From an uncultured Fidelibacterota bacterium (GTDB lineage: Bacteria > Fidelibacterota > UBA8477 > JABMPR01): 44,613 nucleotides of DNA. The notes beneath the pieces were generated by a model. The model searched no databases, was not told the origin of the DNA, and saw only the letters and a program-made list of their open reading frames with translations. The DNA is taken from NCBI GenBank assembly GCA_937888365.1, contig CALBFA010000023.1, positions 1 through 44,613 on the forward strand. Reading direction: 5' to 3'. Below, piece after piece: positions 17,191-27,111 of this stretch. Numbering within the stretch: position 1 is the first letter of the stretch; each line of letters starts with the position of its first letter. The position numbers were made by a program, and so were the translations under genes.

Positions 17191-18639
17191 TTAGCCAACA
17201 CTGCCTTCGAGGCTGACGGCCATTAATTTTTGCGCTTCGACAGCGAATTCCATGGGTAATTCTTTAAATACTTCTTTGCAAAAACCATTTACAATCATAG
17301 CAATAGCCTCTTCTGTATTGATGCCTCTTTGGTTGCAATAAAATAATTGATCCTCACTAATATTGGATATCGTTGCTTCGTGTTCTACTTGGGCACTTGG
17401 ATTTCGAACATCAATATAAGGAAAGGTGTGAGCGCCGCATTCGTCGCCAATTAAAATACTGTCACATTGGCTAAAATTCCGCGCATCTTCTGCATCTTTC
17501 ATAACTTTAACTTCGCCACGATAGGTATTATGCGCATGTCGAGCTGATATTCCTTTGGAGATAATCGTACTTTTCGTGTTTTTACCGATGTGAATCATCT
17601 TTGTGCCAGTGTCAGCCTGTTGATAATTGCTCGTAAGGGCAACCGAATAAAATTCACCGACTGAATGATCGCCTTTTAAAATAACGGATGGATATTTCCA
17701 AGTGACAGCTGAACCCGTTTCAACTTGAGTCCACGAAATTTTTGAGTTTTCGCCCTGAGCGATGGCACGTTTCGTCACAAAATTATAGATACCACCTTTG
17801 CCATTTTTATCACCAGGATACCAATTTTGCACCGTGGAATACTTAATTTGGGCATCCTTCAGTGCGACGAGTTCCACAACGGCGGCATGCAATTGATTTT
17901 CGTCTCGCATCGGAGCGGTGCAGCCTTCTAAATAACTGACATACGAGCCTTCATCAGCGATGATAAGCGTGCGTTCGAATTGTCCTGTATTGGATGCGTT
18001 GATGCGGAAATAGGTCGATAATTCCATAGGAGATCGGACGCCTTTAGGGATGTACACGAATGAGCCATCCGTAAAAACAGCGGCGTTTAGAGCGGCGTAA
18101 AAATTGTCTGTCGATGGCACCACCGACCCCATATATTTTTTAATAAGCTCGGGATAATCGCGGATGGCTTCTGAAATTGGGCAGAAAATAATGCCGACTT
18201 TCGAAAGCTCTTCCTTAAATGTCGTCGCAACGGACACGCTATCAAATACCGCATCGACGGCGACCCCCGCCAGCATTTTTTGTTCTTCTAAAGGAATACC
18301 CAGCTTTTTATATGTTTCCAATAACTTCGGATCAACTTCATCAAGGGATTCAAGGAGCTCTTTCGTCTTTGGAGCTGAATAATAGCTTATAGCCTGAAAA
18401 TCCGTTTTTGAATAGCTTAAATGCGGCCAATTAGGCTCTGTCATTTTTTTCCAATTTTTAAATGCTTTGAGGCGATAATTAAGAATAAACTCGGGCTCTT
18501 TTTTCTTTAATGAAATAAAACGAATCACATCTTCATTGAGTCCAGGCGGCAATGTGTCGGCTTCAATATCCGTTACGAAACCATACTTATAGTCTTGTTC
18601 CGTCATGTTATCATTAAATTTACGGTCGTCTGACATCAA
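17191..18639 (-). CDS. sufB: SufB, Fe-S scaffold complex subunit
   Basis: A 482-residue SufB, usual length. It includes [20 protein letters not shown], the segment [39 protein letters not shown] and [16 protein letters not shown]. The C-terminal block [20 protein letters not shown] carries the conserved cysteine and histidine, and [20 protein letters not shown] follows. It is the first structural gene after the regulator, with a 12-base gap. It assembles Fe-S clusters with SufC and SufD. Confidence 0.96.
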   Translation of the reverse strand: MMSDDRKFNDNMTEQDYKYGFVTDIEADTLPPGLNEDVIRFISLKKKEPEFILNYRLKAFKNWKKMTEPNWPHLSYSKTDFQAISYYSAPKTKELLESLDEVDPKLLETYKKLGIPLEEQKMLAGVAVDAVFDSVSVATTFKEELSKVGIIFCPISEAIRDYPELIKKYMGSVVPSTDNFYAALNAAVFTDGSFVYIPKGVRSPMELSTYFRINASNTGQFERTLIIADEGSYVSYLEGCTAPMRDENQLHAAVVELVALKDAQIKYSTVQNWYPGDKNGKGGIYNFVTKRAIAQGENSKISWTQVETGSAVTWKYPSVILKGDHSVGEFYSVALTSNYQQADTGTKMIHIGKNTKSTIISKGISARHAHNTYRGEVKVMKDAEDARNFSQCDSILIGDECGAHTFPYIDVRNPSAQVEHEATISNISEDQLFYCNQRGINTEEAIAMIVNGFCKEVFKELPMEFAVEAQKLMAVSLEGSVG

Positions 18640-18651
18640 ACATTTACTCCG

Positions 18652-19050
18652 TTATGAGGTGATTTCCGCTAATGAAATATTGGAAAAAAATAATTTCATT
18701 TTTGCGTTAATGGTATTGAGTGGTTTCGAGATGTTACAAGATTCCTGAATCGGACAGTCGTGTTCTTCGGTACAAATCACAAGCGAAAGGGGACCTTCCA
18801 TAATCTCGAGAAAGGAATCCATTGAAATTTGTGTAAAGTCGCTGTTGATTTTATATCCGCCTTTTGCGCCGCTCACCGTTTGAATAAAGCCAGATCGCGC
18901 CATTTGTTGCATGGCTTTCGCGAGAAGTTCACGAGGGATGCTATGTCTCTCCGAAAGCTCTGTTGTATTTGCGACTGATCCCGATTCGAGAGATTGCATA
19001 TATTTTAATGCTATAAGGGCGTACTCGGTTTTTTTTGTAATCTTCATCAT
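18652..19050 (-). CDS. Rrf2/IscR-like Fe-S regulator of the suf operon
   Basis: A 132-residue winged-helix regulator of the Rrf2 family. The recognition-helix region is IPRELLAKAMQQMARSGFIQ and the wing is SGAKGGYKI. Cys93, Cys99 and Cys105 (ICTEEHDCPIQESC) have the same x5, x5 spacing as the cluster ligands of IscR, so it probably senses Fe-S status. It heads the suf operon, and the palindrome at 19095-19111 upstream is its likely operator. It begins with two Met codons, and no clear ribosome site precedes either. It could equally be named IscR- or SufR-like. Confidence 0.88.
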   Translation of the reverse strand: MMKITKKTEYALIALKYMQSLESGSVANTTELSERHSIPRELLAKAMQQMARSGFIQTVSGAKGGYKINSDFTQISMDSFLEIMEGPLSLVICTEEHDCPIQESCNISKPLNTINAKMKLFFSNISLAEITS

Positions 19051-19059
19051 ATCGTCGGC

Positions 19060-19087
19060 AATATATTTTGCAAAAATGACAAGTCAA
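19060..19087 (-). promoter_or_regulatory. Candidate sigma-70 promoter of the suf operon
   Basis: On the minus strand TTGACT (19087-19082) and TATATT (19065-19060) are separated by 16 bases. Initiation seven bases later would leave only about three bases before the regulator's ATG, implying a nearly leaderless transcript. This would agree with the lack of a ribosome site. A second TATATT at 19091-19086 could serve a promoter further upstream that overlaps the palindrome. Confidence 0.45.
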
Positions 19088-19094
19088 TATAAAT

Positions 19095-19111
19095 CGGACT
19101 AATTTAGTCCG
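19095..19111. promoter_or_regulatory. Palindromic operator candidate for the Rrf2 regulator
   Basis: CGGACTAATTTAGTCCG has two perfect 8-base half-sites around one central base. It lies just upstream of the suf promoter candidate, in the space divergent from the secreted repeat protein gene. Rrf2/IscR regulators bind such dyads and commonly control themselves and the genes behind them. Binding is inferred from position and symmetry. Confidence 0.6.
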
Positions 19112-19327
19112 CGTTTAATTTTGGGTGATTTTTTAAAGACCCATTGTCTTTGGCTAAATTGTCTTTGGCTAAACTGTTAACTTTTCTGAAATTAGTTCAA
19201 CGTGCCATGGGTCACATATTATAAATTTTCTTTTCTCATTTTCATTTTTTAATCTAGATTCTCGGTGAAGAGGGAAATCATTATGTCACTAAACAAAAGA
19301 ATTAAATCCAATATCGGAGGGATTAAA

Positions 19328-22300
19328 ATGAAAACGATTTTTTGTAGAAAAATGCACCGAATGAGTGTGATTGTGTTGATGATAGCTTTTGCCGGGGGAT
19401 TGTTTGCCGATAACACAAACATCCCTAAAAGTGTTCAACAACAGATTAATCTGAATGCAGCGAAGGTTCGCTCTAACCAGATTCAGGACATCACTAAAAA
19501 CGGTGTTAAAACGGGACATCTCCCGAACGAATTTCAAAAATTAGAAAAAGTAAAAACGCAAACAAGACTATCGAGTCAGGCGATTCCAACAAAAAACAGA
19601 AAAAGCCCTATTTCGGTTAATCAATCAATGGAAATAGCCATCAATGCAAATGCGACGCGTGACTTTTACGGGTTCTTTCTTGGAGACGATACTCTCGCGG
19701 TTGGGTCAGACGTATTGGCGAGTTGGACACCCAGTGCCGACCCTCTATACATTTACCAATATTGGGATAGTAATAGCAATGGCGTACTCGATACGATGGA
19801 TGTCCCAATGGACATGTTTGGTCCCTTTATGGACAATGATTTCCATGACGAATGCGCAGATGTTGGCTCATACTGTGTGACCCTTAATGATGGCATGCTT
19901 CGAGGTATGAATCGTATTATTGGTGACTTTATTTATGTTTTAGCGCCTATGAGTTCGAGTGAGAGTTATGATGAATTGCCCATAACATTTTATGCTGAGC
20001 CTGGTATTTTGGCTATAAGCGGAACCGTGACAAATTTGATTACGAGCGAACCAATGCCGGGCATCCCTGTTTGGATAGATTTTGCATTTGGTCCCGATGG
20101 TCCACAAGATAATCAAGACAATGGTCCAATGCTTATCGACATCACAGATGAATATGGCAACTACGAGTTGCCTGTATATGATTTTGGCAATTACTTGATT
20201 GTTTCTGACGACTATCTCCAATTATATGACAACTTAATTGCCGAAACGCCTGTTCATGAATTTTATGTTGATGCATCTGTAAGCGACTTAAATTTTCAAT
20301 ACAGGGCTCCTTTATGTTTTATCTCTGGAACCGTTTCGTATGACCAAGCGCCACTCCTCGATGTTGAAGTTTTTGCTACAGGCGACTTTTTAGCCGACAG
20401 GATGGCTGTTGTAGATGATGCAACGGGCACTTATACCATACTTGTTGACCCTGGCTTTTTTTGGGTTCGACTCAATCCTCAAACTGTATTACCTATTTAT
20501 ATGATGCCTTCTGACCTCGATGTTTATGTCGATGCAATCGGTGCTTCTGATGTGAACTTTATGCTCCATGAGACGAACTCATTTATTAGCGGTACATTCA
20601 ATTTAAATGGATTGCCTTTTGACGGTGCTCAAATTTATGCTTTTGGCGACAATGAATGGAGCGTTGCCCAATCCATGAATGGCGGTGAGTTTTATCTTGA
20701 TGTACGCGACAATAGTCCTATGAATTATATGCTCCATGTTGAGCTTCCAATAATGGGACATTTTGTCCTAGAAAATCCAAATAATTACGTTCCCCCTGGT
20801 ACAAGCGGTCTCGTTCTCAACGCCATTACCGTTGACGGTGGCATTCAAGGCTATTTCTATGATGCCAATTCCGGTGACGTTATTTACCATATGGTCGGAC
20901 TTTCAGCTTATAATATCGATACGAATCAAGAGTACTTTACGGGGCCAAGCTATAGTGACGGCATGTATCAACTTTATCTTCCTGACGGGAATTACACACT
21001 CAATGCGGGTGGCGAATTCTATGAATCGTTTTTCGATAGTCTCACAATAAATGGCCAAATGATTGATTTCGATATTACACTTAATCCTATTGCAATGAAT
21101 TCCTCCATAGAGGGATATGTATATAATGATAGTACTTTGAATCCAATTCCAAATGCCCAGATTGATATTATGGGTCCCAATTGGGGAACATCGCTTTTAA
21201 GCGATAATTCAGGTTATTTTTATACGGATTTGCCAAACGGTTATTATGATATGATGATTTCTGCGCCTGGATACAGCCCTTATTGGGAATCCTTTGACGT
21301 GTATGACGAAATGTATAGCAATGATTTTTATCTCCAAGCCTATGACATTTCGGCTCAACTTTACGGCAATACTTACAACGTACAAGGCGATGTTCTCCCT
21401 TATGTTGCCATCTATATACAGAATGATAATTATCAATTCTATCTGAATTCAGATTTTGAAGGATATTATCAAATCGGATTGCCTGCAGGAATGTATCATG
21501 TCGAAGCCTGGTCAACAGACATGGGCATCATGGGTTATGCATGGGTCGATAGTGTCTATATTAACGGACAAGATGTGAACTTAGACATCTACCTCGAAGG
21601 ACCTGACTACCGGAGTGCAGCCTACGGAGTTGTTGTCGATAATGATACAGGCGAGCCCCTCCCTGACGTTATTGTAGCGGCGAGCCATTTTGGTTTTAAT
21701 AATGACGAGCCAGAATTTTGGACCTTCACAAATAGTGATGGCGAATATTGGCTCGACCTGGAAAATGGCGAATATGACATGGTTGCATTTTCTGAAAGCT
21801 ACGAAATAATGTTTATTGATAATATCATGTTCGAAGATGATACACTAAATTTCGACTTTAATTTAATGCCATTTACAGGCTCCATTTCTGGGTATGTAAA
21901 CGATGAATTTAGCAATCCAATTTCATACGCATGGATTTATGCCTTTGAAGAAACCGATTCTCTCAGTCGTGATTTTTACACCGAAACCGATGAATTTGGT
22001 TATTATCACCTACCTGTTCAAAATGGCAACTATACGGTCATTGCAGGCTATTTCGAGTATCAAGATAGTTGGGTCTACAACATCAACGTTTTGGATGAAG
22101 ATGTAACGGTAGATTTTGTACTTGCTCCTTGGAATAACGATTGGATGCCACCACAGATTAGCTGCATTCAAGATCAAATGAACGATCAAGGTCGCTGGGT
22201 TCGGATGGAATTCTTTCCAGGTCATGCAGGCTGGAATGATCCCTATCAAGGTTATAGCGTCTGGCGAGAAATTCCATTCGTCGATTGTGATTGCTATGAT

Positions 22301-23068
22301 TTCGTAACGTATGTTCCATTTCACAATGATGATTATTACTCCCTCGTTGTGCCAACTTTAATTGACTCCAACACCTTTACGACTCAAGATGAAATGTATT
22401 GGACCGGGTTCAAGGTTTCGGGACATTATGGAATGTGGGACTTTATGGATAGTGGAATGATGTACGGCTATTCCGTTGACAACATCCACCCTATGCCCGT
22501 TGGCGGATTTGCGGTTCTTAACGCAGGCGTGGACGGTGTTGAACTCGTTTGGGAGATGAATGTCGCCGAAGATTTTCAATATTACGAAATCTTCCGTGCT
22601 ATCAATGGCAATATAAATAATGCTGAATCAATTGGCTTAACAGGCGCTTTAGGCTTTATAGACGCCAATGTTGAGCTGAATAATTCTTACGATTATTTTG
22701 TTCGTGCCGTTGATGCCAATGGCAATGCGAGTGAATCATCGAATGTCGTGACGGTTAATATCGTTTCGACAGAAGAAACAGGTATTCCACATTCTTACGC
22801 ATTAAATCAAAATTATCCAAACCCCTTCAACCCAACGACGCAGATCTCGTTTGCATTGCCTGAGGCATCGAGCGTAGAGTTGGTAATTTATAATGTTCGT
22901 GGGCAAGTCGTTCGTTCACTTTCGAATACGGAAATGAACGCTGGCTATTACGCATTGACATGGGATGGTCTTGATAATAATGGCGCACTCGTTAGTTCGG
23001 GCGTTTACATTACAACCCTGAAGGCTGGACAATTTAAATCTTCTAATAAGATGATTTTATTGCGCTAA
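19328..23068 (+). CDS. Large secreted repeat protein with a type IX/FlgD-like sorting domain
   Basis: A 1246-residue exported protein. The start at 19328 has GGAGGG seven bases upstream and is followed directly by a signal peptide ending near GLFADN. From about 235 to 945 there are roughly eight units of about 80-110 residues that open with I-x-G-x-V/F and continue P-x-x-x-A-x-I-x-x-x-G. They resemble carboxypeptidase-regulatory-like or peptidase-associated beta-sandwiches. A fibronectin-III-like segment follows (about 1055-1150). The last 85 residues begin NYPNPFNPTTQISF and end GVYITTLKAG...KMILLR, the C-terminal sorting/FlgD-like domain of secreted surface proteins in FCB-type bacteria. 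The protein is very rich in Asp, Tyr and Asn. It is probably a surface adhesin or matrix protein. No enzymatic domain was recognised. Confidence 0.8.
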   Translation: MKTIFCRKMHRMSVIVLMIAFAGGLFADNTNIPKSVQQQINLNAAKVRSNQIQDITKNGVKTGHLPNEFQKLEKVKTQTRLSSQAIPTKNRKSPISVNQSMEIAINANATRDFYGFFLGDDTLAVGSDVLASWTPSADPLYIYQYWDSNSNGVLDTMDVPMDMFGPFMDNDFHDECADVGSYCVTLNDGMLRGMNRIIGDFIYVLAPMSSSESYDELPITFYAEPGILAISGTVTNLITSEPMPGIPVWIDFAFGPDGPQDNQDNGPMLIDITDEYGNYELPVYDFGNYLIVSDDYLQLYDNLIAETPVHEFYVDASVSDLNFQYRAPLCFISGTVSYDQAPLLDVEVFATGDFLADRMAVVDDATGTYTILVDPGFFWVRLNPQTVLPIYMMPSDLDVYVDAIGASDVNFMLHETNSFISGTFNLNGLPFDGAQIYAFGDNEWSVAQSMNGGEFYLDVRDNSPMNYMLHVELPIMGHFVLENPNNYVPPGTSGLVLNAITVDGGIQGYFYDANSGDVIYHMVGLSAYNIDTNQEYFTGPSYSDGMYQLYLPDGNYTLNAGGEFYESFFDSLTINGQMIDFDITLNPIAMNSSIEGYVYNDSTLNPIPNAQIDIMGPNWGTSLLSDNSGYFYTDLPNGYYDMMISAPGYSPYWESFDVYDEMYSNDFYLQAYDISAQLYGNTYNVQGDVLPYVAIYIQNDNYQFYLNSDFEGYYQIGLPAGMYHVEAWSTDMGIMGYAWVDSVYINGQDVNLDIYLEGPDYRSAAYGVVVDNDTGEPLPDVIVAASHFGFNNDEPEFWTFTNSDGEYWLDLENGEYDMVAFSESYEIMFIDNIMFEDDTLNFDFNLMPFTGSISGYVNDEFSNPISYAWIYAFEETDSLSRDFYTETDEFGYYHLPVQNGNYTVIAGYFEYQDSWVYNINVLDEDVTVDFVLAPWNNDWMPPQISCIQDQMNDQGRWVRMEFFPGHAGWNDPYQGYSVWREIPFVDCDCYDFVTYVPFHNDDYYSLVVPTLIDSNTFTTQDEMYWTGFKVSGHYGMWDFMDSGMMYGYSVDNIHPMPVGGFAVLNAGVDGVELVWEMNVAEDFQYYEIFRAINGNINNAESIGLTGALGFIDANVELNNSYDYFVRAVDANGNASESSNVVTVNIVSTEETGIPHSYALNQNYPNPFNPTTQISFALPEASSVELVIYNVRGQVVRSLSNTEMNAGYYALTWDGLDNNGALVSSGVYITTLKAGQFKSSNKMILLR

Positions 23069-23155
23069 TTCTCGTCTAAAACATCGATTATCGAGTGTTT
23101 TTGCGAATGCAAAAATGTACCGAGATAAAAGAAGTGGCGACAAACAATTAAAGCT

Positions 23156-23189
23156 AAAAAATGGGACTCGTTTCTGAGTCCCATTTTTT
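23156..23189 (+). terminator. Strong bidirectional-type intrinsic terminator
   Basis: AAAAAATGGGACTC and GAGTCCCATTTTTT form a perfect 14-bp stem around a six-base loop, with a T-tract. It lies about 90 bases after the secreted repeat protein gene and ends its transcript. Confidence 0.9.
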
Positions 23190-23302
23190 ATTTCAAGGAA
23201 ATAATTCTTTCGTTTAAAATTCAATCTAGTGATTTAGACAATACGTTATTTACTAAATTAACAATTCCTTATTGGCAATAAGTAAATAAATTCGCCCACT
23301 CT

Positions 23303-24823
23303 ATGAAGAAGCGCCTTATACCTTTAGCCATCTTATTTTTCCTATTCATTAATGCATTATTCGCAGCCAATGCAGAAGTGATATTTGAGTATGGAATCGA
23401 TAATCTTTACGCAGAACCTATTACTATATTTGAAGTCAATTCCACCCAATATATCTCTGCCAATGCTTTGATAGATGCCTTTCAGACAACACGATTTGAA
23501 AATCCAACGGTTCAGAAAATGGTTTTTCGTCTCAATCATAAACCTTTCAAAGTTACAGCCGACAATCATTACATTCAGGTCGATGAAAAAACCTATCAAA
23601 TGTCGCATCCAGCCATCCGACAAGAGGGTTTTATTTATTTACCTCTCAATGCCTTTGTACGCATTTTAGAACTTGAAAATATTATTAATCGCTACACCAT
23701 CACGCGTGGAGACGTCAACGAACTAGCAAAAGCAGTGGAAATAAGCTCGATTTTTGATGTGTTTGGTGCAAGTATTGAAGAAAAACAAAACGGCACACTC
23801 CTTCGTGTTCGCACAAAATCAAGCTATGATGCCTCTTCCGTGAAAGCTTGGCTTAACCGAAAGACAAATCTTTATATCACGATCCCATATGGTACGGTTG
23901 ATAAAGCAGGTATGGAAAATATGGACATCCCGTCAGAGAGTAGCATCCGGAGCATTACCGTTGACCAATTGGGTGAGACGGCGCAACTTTCTCTTAAAGT
24001 CAAAGGGAATGTCAGCGGCGTCGATGTTAAACACAATAAAAATCCAAGCGAAATCGTGTTTATAATTCGTCACCCATTCACCATAGACGGCAAACATCGC
24101 CTGGTACAGGAAAAAGCGAAATGGAAACTGGATAAAATTGTTTTAGATGCGGGACACGGCGGTCAAGACCCTGGCGCTAAAGGGTATGGCAATATTCTTG
24201 AAAAAGATGTTGTACTTGATGTCGTTAAACGACTTGGAAAATTAATTGAGCAACGTACCGATATTGAAGTCATCTATACGCGAGATACAGATGTTTTTGT
24301 CCCTCTTTGGGAGCGCACTAAAATTGCCAACGAAGCAGGGGGGAAAGTTTTTTTAAGTCTGCATGTCAATGCTTCACGAAACAAATCCGCCAATGGCTAT
24401 GAAACCTATTTACTGCGTCCTGGAAAATCGGAGGCCGCTATCGAGGTGACAGAGTTGGAAAACGCCGTTATTGATCTTGAAAATGATCCTTCTCACTACG
24501 GCAACTTATCAAGTGAGCAAATGATTCTGGCCACAATGGCGCAAAGCTCATTTATGAAAGAAAGTGAAGTTCTTGCGGAATTGGTTCAGCTCGAAATGGG
24601 AAAAACGATGAGTGGCATCAACCGTGGTGTAAAGCAAGCCGGATTTATTGTTCTAATTGGAGCTTCTATGCCGAATATTCTTTTAGAAATGGGCTTTATT
24701 TCAAATAAAAATGATGCAAAAAAACTAAAGAAAGCAGCGTATCGGCAAAAAGTTGCTGAATCTATCTACCAAGGATTAATTAAATACAAAACGCGTCACG
24801 AAAAATTAATGTCAGGAAACTAA
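23303..24823 (+). CDS. N-acetylmuramoyl-L-alanine amidase, secreted
   Basis: A 506-residue exported zinc amidase that cleaves the bond between N-acetylmuramic acid and the stem peptide in peptidoglycan. A signal peptide (residues 1-22) is followed by a region of about 240 residues that includes an AMIN-like beta domain. The amidase_3 domain begins at KIVLDAGHGGQDPGA, with a zinc His near residue 285. It continues with a Glu ligand in NILEKDVVL, the second His in FLSLHVNAS, and the catalytic Glu in ILLEMGFISN. A family-typical insertion lies between LLRPGKS and the last block. Its stop overlaps the ATG of murI by one base, which suggests translational coupling of two peptidoglycan genes. Confidence 0.92.
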   Translation: MKKRLIPLAILFFLFINALFAANAEVIFEYGIDNLYAEPITIFEVNSTQYISANALIDAFQTTRFENPTVQKMVFRLNHKPFKVTADNHYIQVDEKTYQMSHPAIRQEGFIYLPLNAFVRILELENIINRYTITRGDVNELAKAVEISSIFDVFGASIEEKQNGTLLRVRTKSSYDASSVKAWLNRKTNLYITIPYGTVDKAGMENMDIPSESSIRSITVDQLGETAQLSLKVKGNVSGVDVKHNKNPSEIVFIIRHPFTIDGKHRLVQEKAKWKLDKIVLDAGHGGQDPGAKGYGNILEKDVVLDVVKRLGKLIEQRTDIEVIYTRDTDVFVPLWERTKIANEAGGKVFLSLHVNASRNKSANGYETYLLRPGKSEAAIEVTELENAVIDLENDPSHYGNLSSEQMILATMAQSSFMKESEVLAELVQLEMGKTMSGINRGVKQAGFIVLIGASMPNILLEMGFISNKNDAKKLKKAAYRQKVAESIYQGLIKYKTRHEKLMSGN

Positions 24824-25650
24824 TGAGTGATTCGCGACCCATCGGTATTTTTGATTCTGGTCTTGGAGGCATAAGTGTCGTAAAAGCCGTTATGGATATT
24901 TTGCCTCACGAACATGTCGTCTATTTTGGCGATACGGCCCGATTGCCTTATGGTTCAAAAAGTCCCGAAACAGTTCAACGTTTTTCAGCACAAATTTCGG
25001 CTTTCCTTCTTGAAAAAAATGTTAAAATGATTGTTGTCGCCTGTAATACGGCGTCGGCTGTTGCCTTAAAACATCTTCAATCAAGATTTGATATTCCTAT
25101 AATTGGCGTTATTGAACCGGGAGCGGCGGCAGCTCTGCACCGTCCAGAGACATTGCGTGTTGGCGTTATTGGTACAACGTCCACAATCGGTTCTGGAGCC
25201 TATACTCGCGCTTTAAAAGCCATCAATAAAAATTTAAATATTCAAACACAATCGTGTCCTCTTTTGGTGCCTCTTATAGAAGAAGGTTGGCAAGATATTC
25301 AAATTATCAATGCAATTTTAAGAACATATTTGCACGATTTCATCGCCAATCCGCCACAATCACTTATTCTTGGATGTACGCATTATCCTTATTTAAAAAA
25401 CGAAATCCAAAATCTTTTAGGGAGTGATGTCTTACTCGTTGATTCTGGCAATGCAACGGCTGATGTTGTGAAAACAATATTGACCCGTCAAGAAATGCTA
25501 AATCATGAAAGCGGCGATTTAGGAATGCACCAATTTTATGTCAGCGATTTTCCGCAAAAATTTGCCGAAATATCAGAGCGATTTTTAGGGAAACCTCTCG
25601 AAAATTTATTTAGGGTTGAATTGGAAGTATTAGAATCCTATTTAGCATAG
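24823..25650 (+). CDS. murI: Glutamate racemase
   Basis: A 275-residue cytoplasmic enzyme that makes D-glutamate for peptidoglycan. It shows FDSGLGGISV with the catalytic Asp, Cys74 in VVACNTASA and Cys185 in LGCTHYPY, the two catalytic cysteines, plus YFGDTARLPYG. Length is standard. The TAATG overlap with the preceding amidase gene points to one transcript. Confidence 0.96.
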   Translation: MSDSRPIGIFDSGLGGISVVKAVMDILPHEHVVYFGDTARLPYGSKSPETVQRFSAQISAFLLEKNVKMIVVACNTASAVALKHLQSRFDIPIIGVIEPGAAAALHRPETLRVGVIGTTSTIGSGAYTRALKAINKNLNIQTQSCPLLVPLIEEGWQDIQIINAILRTYLHDFIANPPQSLILGCTHYPYLKNEIQNLLGSDVLLVDSGNATADVVKTILTRQEMLNHESGDLGMHQFYVSDFPQKFAEISERFLGKPLENLFRVELEVLESYLA

Positions 25651-25731
25651 GCAAACATTTTCATTCACACAATTACGCTCCTTTAACCAAGAACTAAACT
25701 GAATCAACATTCATTTTGTAAGAGAATAAAT

Positions 25732-26982
25732 ATGCCCAAACCCGTCCATGAAATATATGATTACATTTTTAGTCTCACAATCCCAGGTGTTAAACTTGAG
25801 CTGGATCGAGTCTATGAATTTTCGAATCGTATTGGAAAACCTCACGAGCATTATCCAATAATTCATGTCGCTGGCACCAACGGAAAAGGTTCAACGACGA
25901 CCATGCTTTATGCCGTTTTGCTGGCCTATGGAAAAAAGACAGGGATTAATATTTCGCCGCATTTAGTGCACCCTGAAGAACGGATTCGCGTGAATGGGAT
26001 TCCAGCTTCAAGTGAATTTATTACGCAAACCGTCGCAGAATGGAAACACGATATTGAAGATTTAGAGTTGACATTTTTCGAAGTCATTACAGCATTGGCA
26101 CAACAATATTTCATGGAGCAGAATGTCGATTATGCGGTTATCGAAACGGGTCTCGGTGGACGTTTGGATGCCACCAATATTGTTGATCCAATCGTTTCGG
26201 TGATTACATCGATTTCACTCGATCATACAGGGATATTAGGCGAAACATTAGAAGCTGTTGCAGGCGAAAAAGCTGGCATAATTAAGGCGAATAAACCCGT
26301 TGTTATTGGACACAATCCACCTGAAGCTATGGATGTTTTGCTTCAAAAAGCCAAAGATGTCAACGCCCCTGTCATTTGTGTTGCCGATGAAGTTGAAATC
26401 AGAGATGTCCAAATTATGCATGATATATTTCAGCAACTCGTAAGCTATAAAATTCGTGGTGAAACTTATAAAATTGTCATCCCTTTGCTCGGTGATTTTC
26501 AAACCGAAAATTTTGCAATTGTTCTCTTGACCTTACTTGCATTAGACATCCCACTAGACGAGGCAATAATAAATAAAGGCTTAAGCCAAATGTCTTGGCG
26601 AGGACGTATTGAAATACTTCAAAAATCACCCCTTTTTATATACGATGTGGCGCATAATCCTTCAGGTCTTGAACGTTTGTTAAATTCATTAATACATTTC
26701 GGTTTAGGCGATATCAGTTTATTGGCAGGACTCAATAAACGAAAAGACCTAGAAAGTATGTTTCATTTATTACAAGGATGGCAAGGTCACGTTGATTTTT
26801 TTCGATATGATGGCCATTTTAGTTGCGACGAGGATGATCTTCGCAAAATGTTAAACGGGAAAAATCAGCTTTTTTCATCTTTGAGTGAAGCCATTAAAAA
26901 CAAAAATGAACATGGCCAGAATGCCTGCATCTTTGGCAGTCACTATTTCGCTAAAGAATTATATTCTATTTTTGATAAATAA
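25732..26982 (+). CDS. folC: Folylpolyglutamate synthase / dihydrofolate synthase
   Basis: A 416-residue Mur-ligase-fold enzyme that adds glutamate to folates. The P-loop VAGTNGKGSTTTML is near residues 46-59. Other signatures are FTSPHL-equivalent NISPHLVHPEERI, ETGLGGRLDATNI, SISLDHTGILG and the C-terminal DVAHNPSG. It lies 81 bases after murI. It is probably the last gene of that group, because a separate promoter precedes rho. Confidence 0.95.
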   Translation: MPKPVHEIYDYIFSLTIPGVKLELDRVYEFSNRIGKPHEHYPIIHVAGTNGKGSTTTMLYAVLLAYGKKTGINISPHLVHPEERIRVNGIPASSEFITQTVAEWKHDIEDLELTFFEVITALAQQYFMEQNVDYAVIETGLGGRLDATNIVDPIVSVITSISLDHTGILGETLEAVAGEKAGIIKANKPVVIGHNPPEAMDVLLQKAKDVNAPVICVADEVEIRDVQIMHDIFQQLVSYKIRGETYKIVIPLLGDFQTENFAIVLLTLLALDIPLDEAIINKGLSQMSWRGRIEILQKSPLFIYDVAHNPSGLERLLNSLIHFGLGDISLLAGLNKRKDLESMFHLLQGWQGHVDFFRYDGHFSCDEDDLRKMLNGKNQLFSSLSEAIKNKNEHGQNACIFGSHYFAKELYSIFDK

Positions 26983-26996
26983 ATAATAAATTAATA

Positions 26997-27015
26997 TGTC
27001 TAATTAATAGACATT
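26997..27015 (+). terminator. Weak hairpin after folC
   Basis: ATGTCTA and TAGACAT pair perfectly around a five-base loop, 14 bases after the folC stop. The stem is AT-rich and the following T-tract is short, so termination here may be weak. Confidence 0.35.
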
Positions 27016-27083
27016 TATCATAATAGTTAATATTCTTTTTAACATATAGTAAACATGTAGCAATTTAATAAAAAAACTTATTG

Positions 27084-27111
27084 TTGACAGCCCCTTTACC
27101 TTACTTATATT
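27084..27111 (+). promoter_or_regulatory. Sigma-70 promoter of the rho operon
   Basis: TTGACA (27084-27089) and TATATT (27106-27111) are 16 bases apart and close to consensus. Initiation near 27118 would give a leader of about 100 bases before rho. In other bacteria rho leaders mediate autoregulation; nothing here proves that. Confidence 0.75.

Noticed and set aside
21168-21515. A 115-residue minus-strand frame inside the large secreted repeat protein
   Set aside because: It arises from the skewed Asp/Tyr-rich codon content of the opposite strand and has no ribosome site or recognisable motif.
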